In this document: positions 43,350 through 54,086 of the stretch, one piece after another
Position numbering within the stretch: the stretch's first letter is position 1
How the letters are laid out: each line of letters opens with the position of its first letter
DNA from: Dryomyza anilis
Taxonomy: Eukaryota; Arthropoda; Insecta; Diptera; Dryomyzidae
Length of the DNA stretch: 64,000 bases
Direction of reading: 5' to 3'
Assembly (NCBI GenBank): GCA_951804985.1
Contig: OX638135.1
Location: 40,763,564-40,827,563 of the forward strand
Notes under the pieces: model-generated
Told to the model about the DNA's origin: nothing
Database searches by the model: none
Seen by the model: the letters and a program-made list of their open reading frames with translations, nothing else
Program-made: the position numbers and the translations under genes

Positions 43350-45757
43350 CAGAGTTGTTAAAGAATGCATTCTTTAATTCTTTTGTACTCAAATGAATGG
43401 GAATTCAAAATGAATGCATTCATTTTTGTCAAAAGAATGGGAATTCAAACGCTTGAATTCCCAATCAGATGGCCTTAAAAATGAATGCATTCATTAAAGA
43501 ATGCATTCATTTCAGTCTGAATTCTTTTTTGGTAAAAAAGAATTCAAAAAACAATGAATGCATTCATTTTTTGGCATTCATTTGTTTTTGTAATTTGTCA
43601 GAAAAATAAGGGTTACAATATTAAAGTCGTAAAATCCCGCATTTTCCGGAATTTTTGTTATTGACATTTTAATGAAAATATATCATTGCTATTGGAAAAT
43701 TATAAGAGTATATTTTATTAAAATCTGCGTTTTCACAAATATGTGAACAATTACAATGAATTGGACAACTTTGTGGCAAACATTTTCGGGAATTATGGGA
43801 TCGTGGGACTAGAAGCTCTTATTTGTCAGCGACACACATCCGGCAAATTCCGTGAAACTCAAATTTTGTATTTTGAAGCAGCGCAGCGTCAACAGTGTTG
43901 ATGTTGCGCATTTTTGTTTAGTAGCGAAGTACTAAAAATTGTTACTAACTACTAATTATGTATAAAGTAACATTTTGTTTTTGCGCAATTAATATATATA
44001 CATATCGCTACTATCATGCTAAAGGGCATTACATTTTTTAATACAGTTTTTCCCCAAGTATACTGTGTCATTTTTGGATATTTTTAGCAACAAAAGACAT
44101 AAAGAAAACGGCGAATGTGATTTGTTGCAGGAAAAAACTTTTCCGACTGAATCGACATTGCGTAAATTAACGATTATTGCAAAAATGTTAGGTCGCAACA
44201 ATTCCACGAAATAAGTTCGTGGACTTCGCGCGCTGTACTTGAGCGCATAGCTATAGTCCGGCCGTGCGGTTGGCACGCGCCGAAAACATTGATGACAATT
44301 CCAGGAAACGCAAAGATCAATTTGTTGCGAAGAACGTTGGGAAAACGTTAAGTTTGTACTTTTCGTTGCGCGTACCAATTAGTGATGTAAAATATCGCTA
44401 TTTTCTCGTGCTCGATAGTTACCTTGTTTTCAAATGTTTAGTGCTTATTTTAAAATTAAACTATGTATGCAAATAAAATACACACACACATTTAGAAAAA
44501 AAAAACATTTTTAAAAATGCCGGACAAACTTAAAGGGGCATAATCTGTAAAATAATATAAAAATAATCCAAACCGATGTCAGAAATCTTTTTTGTATGTA
44601 AATAATATCTGTATTTTAATAATTATTATATTTTTTAATGTAATAACACGGTGATGTGACACGGTGATGTGAAATGTTATCCAAAAACTAAAAAAAGAAA
44701 AACGTAGAAACGTAAGTTCGTACTTTTCGCCTTTTTGAACTACAAAGTACTATTTTTAAAACGCACATTTTTCATATTGAAAGTTCGACTAAATTGCTGA
44801 TTAAACTAATTTGTACGGGTTTTAATTAGATCGCCATTCAGTAAGCGGTAATTGTTAAAGTCCCTAATAAAACGATTATCTCTTGTCTGTTTGATGTCTT
44901 CCAATTTAGTTTGCTCGAAAGTTAGCTAAATTGAAAAGTAAACGCTGCATTACCGACAAAGTTTAGCTTAGTCAGCTATTTTTTCGAACTCGCACACACC
45001 CTTAATAATTATTAAAATGTGTTAATTATTTGCCAATAAGAATTTTAAAAAAACAAGCCAGTTGACATGTAATTTAATTTGACAATATTGTATTATTTTT
45101 CAAAGCACTATACGTACGCACAATTTTAGATTAATAAATACAATAAATAAATTTATTTAAATTGTTTATTAAATGCCATTATATACATAATTAGTATTAT
45201 TAAGTACTTTCTTTTTAGTACTTCGCTACTAAACAAAAATGCGCAATATCAACACTGTTGACGCTGCGTTGCTTCAAAATACGAAATTTGAGTTTCACGG
45301 AATTTGCCGGATGTGTGTCGCTGACAAATAAGAGCTTCTAGTCCCACGATCCCATAATTCCCGAAAATGTTTGCCACAAAGTTGTCCAATTCATTGTAAT
45401 TGTTCACATATTTGTGAAAACGCAGATTTTAATAAAATATACTCTTATAATTTTCCAATAGCAATGATATATTTTCATTAAAATGTCAATAACAACGGGA
45501 TTTTACGGCTTTAATATTGTAACCGTTATTTTTCTGACAAATTACAAAAACAAATGAATGCCAAAAAATGAATGCATTCATTTTTTTTTTTTTAATTCTT
45601 TTTGAATGCATTCATTTTGAAGGCCATCTGATTGGGTATTCAAGCGTTTGAATTCCCATTCTTTTGACAAAAATGAATGCATTCATTTTGAATTCCCATT
45701 CTTTTCAATTTTTTAGATGAATGCATTCGCAAAAGAATGCATTCTTTAACAACTCTG
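43350..45757. mobile_element. Nested hAT-type element with about 550-590-bp inverted arms
   Basis: Ends CAGAGTTGTTAAAGAATGC and its complement, flanked by the 8-bp duplication CTGCGCAT (43342-43349 and 45758-45765). The outer arms (43350 to about 43940 and about 45205-45757) are near-complete reverse complements. The 1.26-kb centre is unique. It has no full transposase, only a possible BED-finger-like phrase near 44080-44200 (plus frame, TFPTESTLRKL). A non-autonomous, foldback-shaped hAT. Confidence 0.9.
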
Positions 45758-45837
45758 CTGCGCATACATAAATTGCTTCAATTGATCATCTATCAACGAT
45801 GCAAAAACATATATTTTCGGATAGTAAAATTGCGGCA

Positions 45838-46690
45838 CACAGAAAAAATGTTGTTCATAAATGGAATGAACGCTGTTAATTGCGACATCCTTCACAATAC
45901 ATATGGAAAATATCATTCTACTTATGAACTATTCGTCGTTCATAATTGTTATGAATTGCGTTCATTAAAGTATTCATATTCATTTTTTGACGCAAAACAG
46001 CGCTGCCTCCACGTCACGTGCAATTCAGCCAAGCATAAAGGCGATACTGAAAAATAAAAGACCAGTCCCAAAACGGATCATAGAAAATACAACACAAACT
46101 ATGTAGGTAGGCATTTGAGTATTTGTGAATGTGTGCAACTGCAGCCATGTTGAGAAATCTATAAAAAGATATTTTTATTTTGCTGACGCGTCATGAGTCA
46201 TGCCGGGCAGTGATTATTTGCACTACTCGTCGTTACGCGTCGATAGTCGATGATAGCATATACAATTCTTAGTTTTTATAATACGTATGTCATTTCGTAC
46301 AAGGAGACCGAATCGTTTCATTTATTGTTTACAACTCCAAAGAATCGTTCGCCGCAGGTACTTAGCATCGCTCAACAACAAACAGCAGCAATAGGCAGCA
46401 ACAGCAAGAGTAGATTAGATATAAAATAAAATGTAAGTTGTTAAAAAAATAAATAAATTAAAATAATAAAAGGAAATAAAAAAATTAATATAATAAAATA
46501 AAAAAATAATAAAGAAAAAAATAGATTTTTTTTTAAATAGTTTAATAGTTCATAAATATCATGCATTTTTTCATTACAGTTTTATGGAGGATTCATAAAT
46601 TCGATGAATTTGATCATTGGTTGAGTAACAATGAAAAATTCATAAAATTGATGAACAAATTCATAAATAGTATGAACTTTTTTTTCTGCG
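45838..46690. mobile_element. Further insertion splitting the hAT transposase
   Basis: CACAGAAAAAATGTTGTTCA at the left and TGAACTTTTTTTTCTGCG at the right are loosely inverted. The hAT reading (DSKIAAHR before, FSLIIDESTD after) is interrupted by exactly this block. attcataaa words recur inside. Class unknown; boundaries approximate. Confidence 0.5.
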
Positions 46691-46724
46691 TTTTTTTTTA
46701 AACGTTTTATGTCCTTATTTTAAA

Positions 46725-47193
46725 AAACAATTATTCAGTCTGATTATTGACGAATCAACCGACATAAGCATTAAAAAAATATCTCGGTATTGTAATACGC
46801 TACTACGGCAAAAAAAACAAAAATATTATTAATTGTTTCTTAAAGTTAGTCGAGTTGAAAGATACCACGGCCATCAGTATTGTAGATGCTCTTTTAAATA
46901 CGCTAGATGAGTATGGCCTTGATCTACATAATTTAAAAGGGCTAGGAACAGGCGTTATGGTCGGCGTATATAGGGGTGTAATTGCGCTTTTAAAACAACG
47001 CATCCCTAATATAACGTTGGTACCATGCGTTTGTCATTCAATACAATTAGCAGTTTCAAGTGCTTCGAAACAAATGCCCAATGAAGTCGAGTTTTTAGTT
47101 TCGGAATATACTATTGGTTTTCGAAATCATCTTCTAGGCAAACTAATTACAGGCATATATATAACGCAATTAATGATGGTCATGATATGTTAA
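46725..47193 (+). pseudogene. hAT transposase catalytic core
   Basis: FSLIIDESTDIS (first catalytic Asp region) is followed, after a one-base slip in an A-run near 46772, by YLGIVIRYY and LVELKDTTAISIVDALL. The 112-residue ORF then carries GLDLHNLKGLGT, GVIALLKQRIPNITLVPC and VCHSIQLAVSSASKQMP, the CHxxxL-type block of hAT transposases. It breaks again after GFRN. In an intact protein this domain cuts and joins transposon ends. Confidence 0.8.
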
Positions 47194-47800
47194 ATGAAAT
47201 AAATTTTGCATACCTCCAATTTTTGCAACCTGTTTTAGGAGCAGTTCAAAAAGTTAATAAATTGTTCGAAAGTAATATCGCTGATACAACGAAATTCTTT
47301 AGAGATTTAAATATGTTGCTCGCTTACTTATGTTATCAAATCGTATTTCGTTGTGATCAATTTGATCCTCTAACTACTCCATTCATTTTTTTTAGAAGTT
47401 CGACATTTTTCATATAGTTTTTTATCACATTTTTCATATACTTTTGAACAATATATAAAATTAAAAATATTATTTTTTTCTGTGGTGAATATAAACTCTA
47501 CTGTAGACTTTTGGATAGAAGTAAAGGAAAATAAAAATGCAATACAAGAAAATCTTTTCAACGAACTTACTGAATTTCCTGTTTTGTATTACCTCTAAGT
47601 AATGCAAAGGTAGAAAGTATTTTCAGTACTATGAATTTAATAAAAACGAAACAAGGAATCAAATTAAAATAAGTATGCTAAATACCATATTAACTATAAG
47701 GAGTAGTCTTAAAAGGTTTAATACCTGTTGCAATGACCAGGGAACTAATTGCAATGTACGATACCGAAAAAATATATGACAAATGTTAAGACTCTGCTAA
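47187..47800 (+). pseudogene. hAT transposase C-terminal region with dimerisation domain
   Basis: 47187-47417 encodes FAYLQFLQPVLGAVQKVNKL and FESNIADTTKFFRDLN. Later frames read FWIEVKENKNAIQENLFNEL, EFPVLYYLPLSNAKVESIFS and TMNLIKTKQGIKLK, which is the hAT C-terminal (hATC) motif with the usual S-N-A-x-V-E-x-x-F-S. A 5-6-codon patch near 47400-47470 is out of frame. Confidence 0.78.
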
Positions 47801-48078
47801 TACAGAATTTATAATTAATGTATTATAAAATAAATTGACTGATAGATTTTTATTTACTAATAAGTTTTTTTTGGTTTATACGTTATGTTTGTTTATATTA
47901 TGTTTGCATTGTACGAAACATTTGTTTTTTTTTTGTTGATAAAATGAATTGTTTTTAATAAAAGTTACTTTATAATAATTACCCGTTTTTTAGCCGTTCT
48001 TTATATGTAATATAGTCGTTTTAGCCGGTTTTTTTTTAGCCTGAAGCAAAAAATAATTCTGGCAACACTGGTTGTACA

Positions 48079-48635
48079 CGTAATAAAAATGAGCTATTCG
48101 ATTTTAATGATGGGCAAATAAAAGAACAATTCCGGTTTCAAAAATCGAAACTATTTCGGTTCCTTTCAATGCATTAAATGCATTTAAAGAGTAATATATA
48201 AGATATTGAATTTTGATTTCCCCCCTTATATATATAAAATATATGTATATGGATAAAATTATCCATAAGATACTATATAAATCTATAATATTTTAATGTC
48301 GGCATTAAAACATTATAATCCCATGTTTTAGTATTTAAAAAATACAACATTAACAAAAAAAATACTTTCAATTAATCAAAAATTTAAAAACAAATTTTTT
48401 GAATAAATTTTATTTTTTTTTAAACTTAAACAAAAGCCGACAGGTTTTAGAAAATAGAGAGATAGTTAGCAAAAGACGGATTATTTATAGAAACAATTGA
48501 TATAAGTAAATAGTGGACGAATTTTTCATTATTATATATCAACTTTGTTAACTTGTTGCACACTGTATAGTACATATAATTTAAATTGGCATATGTTTGT
48601 GTTTTGTGGGATTTTTTATATATTCATTGACTCAC
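48079..48635. other. Intron sequence between hAT and Cadps exon
   Basis: AT-rich. Contains phrases such as ATTCCGGTTTC... also seen near 53365, but no delimitable element. It lies just downstream of the exon donor at 48635. Confidence 0.5.
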
Positions 48636-48777
48636 CCTTTGCTCTCCCAACGCTCTTTCTCGAATCCCTTGTGTATGGATTGCGCAATCGATGATTCCAT
48701 CAGATCCACATATCGTACGACAAGCGGTGCAAAAGTATCGCGCAGATGTTGATGAAATCGTCCATTTTTTAAGTTGT
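48636..48777 (-). CDS. Cadps: Cadps (CAPS) internal exon, MUN-domain region
   Basis: 142-bp minus exon between a 3' splice site (T-run then TAG at 48780-48778) and a consensus donor GG|GTGAGT (GT at 48635-48634). Its product reads [20 protein letters not shown], then [20 protein letters not shown] and ERWESKG. The [15 protein letters not shown] string is, from my knowledge, nearly invariant in CADPS/CAPS proteins. CAPS is a cytosolic/dense-core-vesicle protein that primes vesicles for calcium-triggered exocytosis in neurons and neuroendocrine cells. Phase 1 entry joins perfectly to the exon at 48951-49107, and it exits in phase 2. No stop or frameshift occurs in the exon. The next exon (expected N-G-S-A-T-S-E-D-like) was not found to the left. 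Confidence 0.9.
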
Positions 48778-48950
48778 CTAAAAAATATAAGTTGCATGCA
48801 TACTCATTTTTATTGTTATATAACAAAAATCATTTTACAAGAACATTCATTTTTATTACAGAGTGATATATATTGCGTATGTTTTTGTCTTTCAATTAGG
48901 ATACATGCATCACAAATGATTTTCAAAATGTTCGTAACCTTCGTACTTAC

Positions 48951-49107
48951 CGTCCGCCCTTAAATAATCGTTCATGATTTGAAACAGCGGAAATGAGTCC
49001 CATGTATCCGGCGACTGTTCCGAGAGCACACGATCCATGTCGACAGCGAACAAAGACCAAAAAATTTCAGCGTGTTCTACCAACAAATCGCTAAACCAGG
49101 CGAATGC
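48951..49107 (-). CDS. Cadps: Cadps (CAPS) internal exon, upstream neighbour
   Basis: 157-bp minus exon between acceptor TTACTTTAG (ending 49108) and donor G|GTAAGT (GT at 48950-48949). It reads [20 protein letters not shown], then [20 protein letters not shown] and [12 protein letters not shown]. This matches the CADPS segment immediately before the NGKFHKHL...RYVDLMESS region. It starts in phase 0 and leaves one base (G) that completes an Asp codon with the first two bases of the next exon after a 173-bp intron. Strong coding signature and higher GC than flanks. The intron upstream (to the right) reaches at least the window end unless further exons escaped me. Drosophila Cadps is on the repeat-rich fourth chromosome, which fits this setting. 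Confidence 0.92.
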
Positions 49108-49704
49108 CTAAAGTAATAATAACAAATTAATAATATAATAAATGTTGGTGATTTGTTGCAGTAAATTTTGTGAAATAAAATTTATGTGTATTTGAATGTG
49201 CTAGTGCTGCCACCTACTTAATTTAAAATACCAAAATTTTTCTATGCAGATATTATGACACTCAATTCCTTAAACATAATTACGATGCACGGAAAATGCA
49301 TTGGCACAATCATTGTTGGATGTTTTTTACGTCTAAAAACATGTTTTATGCTGCTTTAATAAAAAAAAATCATTATTTTCACACAAATTGTTAACTTATT
49401 TTACTGCAGCCATGGGCGCACGCACACTATTGGCCATTGCAAGTATTTTGAAGAGCTTTTAAACTCAACACTGATCAACAAACATGTTGGTGCGAAAATT
49501 TAAAATCTAATTAATTAAAACAAATCATTAAATATTATACGACACTTTGTCATCTTTTGTCATTAGTTAACAAATATGTTTTATTTTTTATTTTAAAACG
49601 AGTGCATTTTAAAACGAGTGCATCAATTGTTAATATTCTTTATGAAATTTACGATATTGCTTTTACAGAAAACCAACAACCACGACATGCATTATGGTCT
49701 CCGA
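49108..49704. other. Intron sequence, AT-rich
   Basis: No element recognised. A GACGGTAAG-like context is absent. Only short chance ORFs occur. Confidence 0.5.
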
Positions 49705-50403
49705 TAATGTTCGGAAATCAAAACTAATTATCTCATTCATTGTCAAACATTATATTTTTCAGTGTTCGAAATCGTTAACTACTTTTAGCGACAAATATCC
49801 TTAAAATTTACTTTTTCATAATTATCGCAAACGCAAGCTACAATTGTCGATAGATAGCGATATCGAATATTATCGTTATGGAGTTACGAAATCACAATAC
49901 AGCACCGACTAGGGATGTCCATTTGAAAAAAACATCGATGTTTTGGTCGATGAAATACATCTACTCGTTGTATCGATGTTTTCGGATGTACCTAACTAAA
50001 TTATCGTTCTCTACGATACATCGAATCAAAAAGAATTATGGAATTTTTTTCCATAATGTTCGCAAATCAAAACTAATTATCTCATTCATTGTCAAACATT
50101 ATATTTTTCAGTGTTCGAAATCGTTAACTACTTTTAGCGACAAATATCCTTAAAATTTACTTTTTCATAACTATCGCAAACGCAAGCTACAATTGTCGAT
50201 AGATAGCGATATCGAATATTATCGTTATGGAGTTACGAAATCACAATACAGCACCGACTAGGGATGTCCATTTGAAAAAAACATCGATGTTTTGGTCGAT
50301 GAAATACATCTACTCGTTTTATCGATGTTTTCGAATGTACCTAACTAAATTATCGTTCTCTACGATACATCAAATCAAAAAGAATTATGGAATTTTTTTC
50401 CAT
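49705..50403. repeat. Tandem duplication, 2 x about 349 bp
   Basis: ATAATGTTCGGAAATCAAAA at 49705 recurs as ATAATGTTCGCAAATCAAAA at 50053, and similarity is nearly complete to about 50403 (a handful of substitutions). The unit includes host flank, the 8-bp target sequence GCACCGAC and the left end of the hAT-type element at 50259, so the duplication happened after that insertion. The twin ORFs in it are not coding-like. Confidence 0.92.
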
Positions 50404-51083
50404 TTTGATGGACATTTTATAAGTTTGTCTCCAAATGTTTAGTTTGAAACCTTTTTTTTATTTCACAAAACTTAAATGTTACATGAACAATAGAACAAAA
50501 TACAACATAATAGCAAAATAAATGAGATCAATCCATTTCTAAAGTTAACAAAAAGAAAACAAATATATAGATACCAAACTTTGTAAAAACAAATTCTGAT
50601 TAAAATTTTGTAGCTTTCAATCTATTTTGCTGTTTGGACCGCTTTTGGTCCGATTTTGAAAAAAGTCTTTCCGTTGGCACGAAACTTCCAATCATAGTCA
50701 AATATTTAATTGAAATCTTATATAACTTGGGAAGTCGTAACTGGAGATCCTTCAACAATTCTTAAGGATTAAATTGTGATACTTGATTTGCCAGGTATAC
50801 CGACAATTCATCGCAAACGCTATCTTCGGTTTTGTTACGTTTCAAATTTTTTTGGACCAACGGACTACTTCTTGTAATTTGTCTTTCATTTCGTTCTTGA
50901 TGTTTTGCACTCCCCTAGCACTAGCAATAGACATGTAAAGTCAGTGCAACGTTGTAACAAGGCAACACTGATTTTCCTAATTTAAAAAGCAACTATGTTT
51001 TTTTTTCAAGTAAAAATTTTACAGTAACGGAAAAGGAGGTATCGAAGTCTTTTTATAACATCGATGTATTTTGGACATCACTA
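50259..51083. mobile_element. Non-autonomous hAT-type element (TAGGGATGTCCA ends)
   Basis: Left end TAGGGATGTCCA and right end TGGACATCACTA are inverted repeats with one mismatch. GCACCGAC flanks both (50251-50258 and 51084-51091), an 8-bp duplication as expected for hAT. A second left end with the same flank at 49910 is due to the tandem duplication. Palindromic CATCGATG occurs near both ends. No transposase. Confidence 0.85.
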
Positions 51084-51488
51084 GCACCGACCCGCTCTGC
51101 ACACAATGCGAATAATTTTTTTGCATCATTTAAGTGGCAAAATGAAACATATATACTGCGGTGAGACGAATTTTCAAAATGTTGTTACGATTTTAAGACT
51201 TGATAATTTTTTATAATTATATCAGGTTGGCACTTTGAAACGAAATATCATAATGATCATAATTTCACAGCTTGGCATTTCTTTCTTCATTCATGGTTAC
51301 TTGAGCACAAACTAGTTTTAATTTTTTTATTCATGATAAATTACAATTTAAAATAGTTATAATTCCTTAGAGATTTTTTTAAAAACTACACCTTCTCCAA
51401 TTGTAATTCAGAAATAAACAAATTAGATTCAGAATACGTAAAATGAAAATAATAAAAAAATGTAATTCAATAATTCAATGTAATTAAA

Positions 51489-51560
51489 ATGGGTGGGGAA
51501 AGTTAAGTCACATGGGCTGGACTTAAAGTCGGTCGGTCCCGACTATGGAATACCCATCTT
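51489..51560 (-). repeat. 3' scrap of mini-me-like repeat (subfamily D)
   Basis: GGGAAAGTTAAGTCACATGG and AGTCGGTCGGTCCCGACTAT correspond to the 3' terminus and hairpin of 39632-40228 in reverse. Confidence 0.6.
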
Positions 51561-51562
51561 AC

Positions 51563-52377
51563 CAGGGGCGGATCCAGAAGTATGATTTGGGGGGGGCCGA
51601 TTGATTTTTTGCGCTTTTTTTCCAATTTTTTCCAAAATGCGCCTCAGAAATTTATTTTGCGCCCTTTTTTTAATTTCTCATCAAATACAGTGAATAATGA
51701 ATTATACACAGCTGTACTTCTTTAAACCAACTTTTTTTTCTTTAAATCAACCGTTTTATTTGCTTAGAAAAGAAAAAAATATAGGGTGCGGTCGTGGTAC
51801 CCTAGAAAAATCGATATCCGGTGCACCTACATATTTGGTCACATAGGTACTCAAATGAATGGTAATAGTGCCACATTTGTAATTATATGGTTATTTTTAT
51901 GATCTAATAACCATAGCGATTAGGATTTGTAATTATGTAAAAAATGAAATTAAAATGAAATGCTGATTGTTGAGAAAAATATTTAATTATTTATCAAAAT
52001 GTCGAAGAAAATTTTGAAATGAAAGGGTAACGCTGAACGATTTTTTAAAATTGTCTAGAAGTGGCCCAACAGTTAATTATAATATTTCGTTGGGAAGTTA
52101 TATCGAAGAATCGCCGCAGCCGAAATTTTTTTTATAAAATATTAAATTTTTTATTTTTTAAAACATAAATCTAAATGTTATAATAGACTCCTGATTAAAT
52201 TTCTTTTCGTTTGGGTACCCACACTTGTATCTATATATTATTCGTGTATAAAATGAACCCAGTTGTTAAAACTAAAAAGAGTCCTGAGGTTAATTGGGTT
52301 ATCGCATCATGAACATAATAACATATTAATTGTTAAATCAATATCTTTCATTTCAGTACCTATATGTTCATATAGGT
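51563..52377. repeat. Left part of GGGGCGGATCCAG hAT-like family
   Basis: From CAGGGGCGGATCCAG onward it matches 27581 to about 28460 with scattered differences and without the long (TA)n. It breaks off near 52377, where it joins tcaaaaataataa that in the other copy lies about 140 bp further on. Confidence 0.75.
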
Positions 52378-52409
52378 CAAAAATAATAATAAATGTTGAT
52401 TTAATCAAA

Positions 52410-52920
52410 AAACGTACATTGAGCTGACTTGTGCTCGGTTTGTGCTCGGTTGTGCTACTAATAAAAAATTGAAATATATATACAGTTATTTTTTTAAAAA
52501 TATGTCAAAAATTTGGGTGGAAGTTAGCACCGCAATTTTGTAATTAATTTTTTTCGTTGTTTGTGCTGGATTGTGCTCTACTTGTGCTGGTTGTGCTAGC
52601 AAACAATAATAAAATATATTAAAAATTGAGAAAATTAAAAATAATTTTCAAATTTTGGGTGGAAGTTAGCACCGCCATTTTGAGATATTTTTTTTGATAT
52701 TTGTGCTGTTTAGTGCTTGACTTGTGCTGGTTGTGCTACTAAACGATAGGAAAAAATAATTTATTTTGATTGAATTAAAAATATTTTACCGTTACCGAAT
52801 TAAAAATCATACAATATATCGAAGTTAGCACCGCCATTTTGTAAATTTATTTTTTTGATAATTGTGCCGGATTGTGCACAATTTGTTCTGCTTGTGCTGC
52901 TTGTGCTACTAAAAAACTAT
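52410..52920. repeat. Minisatellite with about 142-159-bp units (TTGTGCTGGTTGTGCT)
   Basis: GAAGTTAGCACCGCCATTTTG begins units at about 52521, 52663 and 52822, each followed by an AT stretch and TTGTGCTG-type words. About 3.5 units in total. No coding frame. Confidence 0.82.
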
Positions 52921-54086
52921 ATAAAATAGAAAAAAATACAATAGAAAAAATCAAAACAAAAAATTTTTTTAAAATACACGTATGCACTAACACATGCACA
53001 ATACCTTTAATAAAAAATATAGCAATGTTTTAGGATTAGAAAACACAGGGTGAGCAAAATTACATAAAAATAAATAGAATTTTCTTTTATTTTGATGATT
53101 AGTTTCTTCGATGGTTGAGAATATTTTAAACTATTTTTCGGAATTTGGAATTACAAGTAAAATCAAGGTGACAACATTAAATTTACGATTGCTCTGAGTG
53201 TAGAATCACACGAAGTACAAAAATTTAAAATGTATCAACCAAACTGCACAGCATTATCATATTCCTTAATATTTCAAAATCACTTTTATGCTCGCATTCC
53301 ACCATCGTTATGATATATGATATATAAACGTTATGACATTTTTTTGTAACCTCTTATTTTACAGGTTCCGGTACCATTGAAAAAAATAATAAGGGTTCCG
53401 GTTTTACCAAAATTTTGAAAGCGATTTCGGTTCCAGATTGGAGGTTATTATTTTGTGTACATAAATATCTAATTACACACCGAAAAAATACTATAATAAA
53501 AATAAATAAAAATGACTTTAAAATAAATACATATGTCTTTGCAAAAAGCAAATGTATTTGTTTTTACTACATTGATGTAGTTGTTTTTGTATGGGAAATA
53601 ACTGCATAATTTTATTGCATTTCTATACACAAATTGAATAATTTTGTGTTAAAAATCTTAAATTTTGTCTTTATTTAAACGTCCTGAAATATGCAGAAAA
53701 ATTACTACATATACCTTTTCTTTTACTATAAAATGTAGTTATTTTACTTTGTTGTGATAATTAATATTAAACAATACATTTTAATTTCTTATAATAAAAA
53801 CAATTTATTAATTCAGAAAATGATATGCATGAATATTAAAAATTTTTTGATTACCAAAACTGAGGTACAAGAATTATTAATCTGAAAACTATTTAATTGT
53901 ATAGTACATAAACAACTAAAGAGTGTTACCCAAAACCACAAAAAAAATTATACATATAAATAAATATGAAAAATATTTTCCTGATTATGAGATGGAAACA
54001 CCACCACCAAAAAACCACTAAGCATCATCAGTTCTGAGGACTTAAAGACATGGCAAGCACTTACGTGTCGCTTTTGAGTTGTACCA
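52920..54086. other. AT-rich DNA with one half of a distant inverted repeat
   Basis: 53100-53140 is the reverse complement of 63958-63998 (41 bp, no mismatch by eye). Otherwise only AT-rich sequence, including ACACCGAAAAAATACT at 53476 that resembles the ends at 63133-63506. No gene. Confidence 0.55.

Larger units (their letters stand above)
42542..48070 (+). mobile_element. hAT transposon with intact 8-bp target duplication, multiply interrupted
   Basis: Ends CAGTGTTGCCAG and CTGGCAACACTG, flanked by GTTGTACA at 42534-42541 and 48071-48078. Inside is a plus-strand hAT transposase gene in pieces: an N-terminal zinc finger exon set (42938-43349), the catalytic core (46725-47190) and the C-terminal dimerisation region (47187-47800). 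A second hAT (43350-45757) and a further insertion (about 45838-46690) separate the first two pieces. Decayed. Confidence 0.92.

Noticed and set aside
45737..46057. 106-residue plus ORF
   Set aside because: It runs from the right arm of the nested hAT across the target duplication, through outer hAT sequence and into the next insertion, so it is a chance mosaic.
49878..50442. Two almost identical 70-90-residue ORFs
   Set aside because: They arise from the 349-bp tandem duplication across the hAT-type junction; there is no coding signature.
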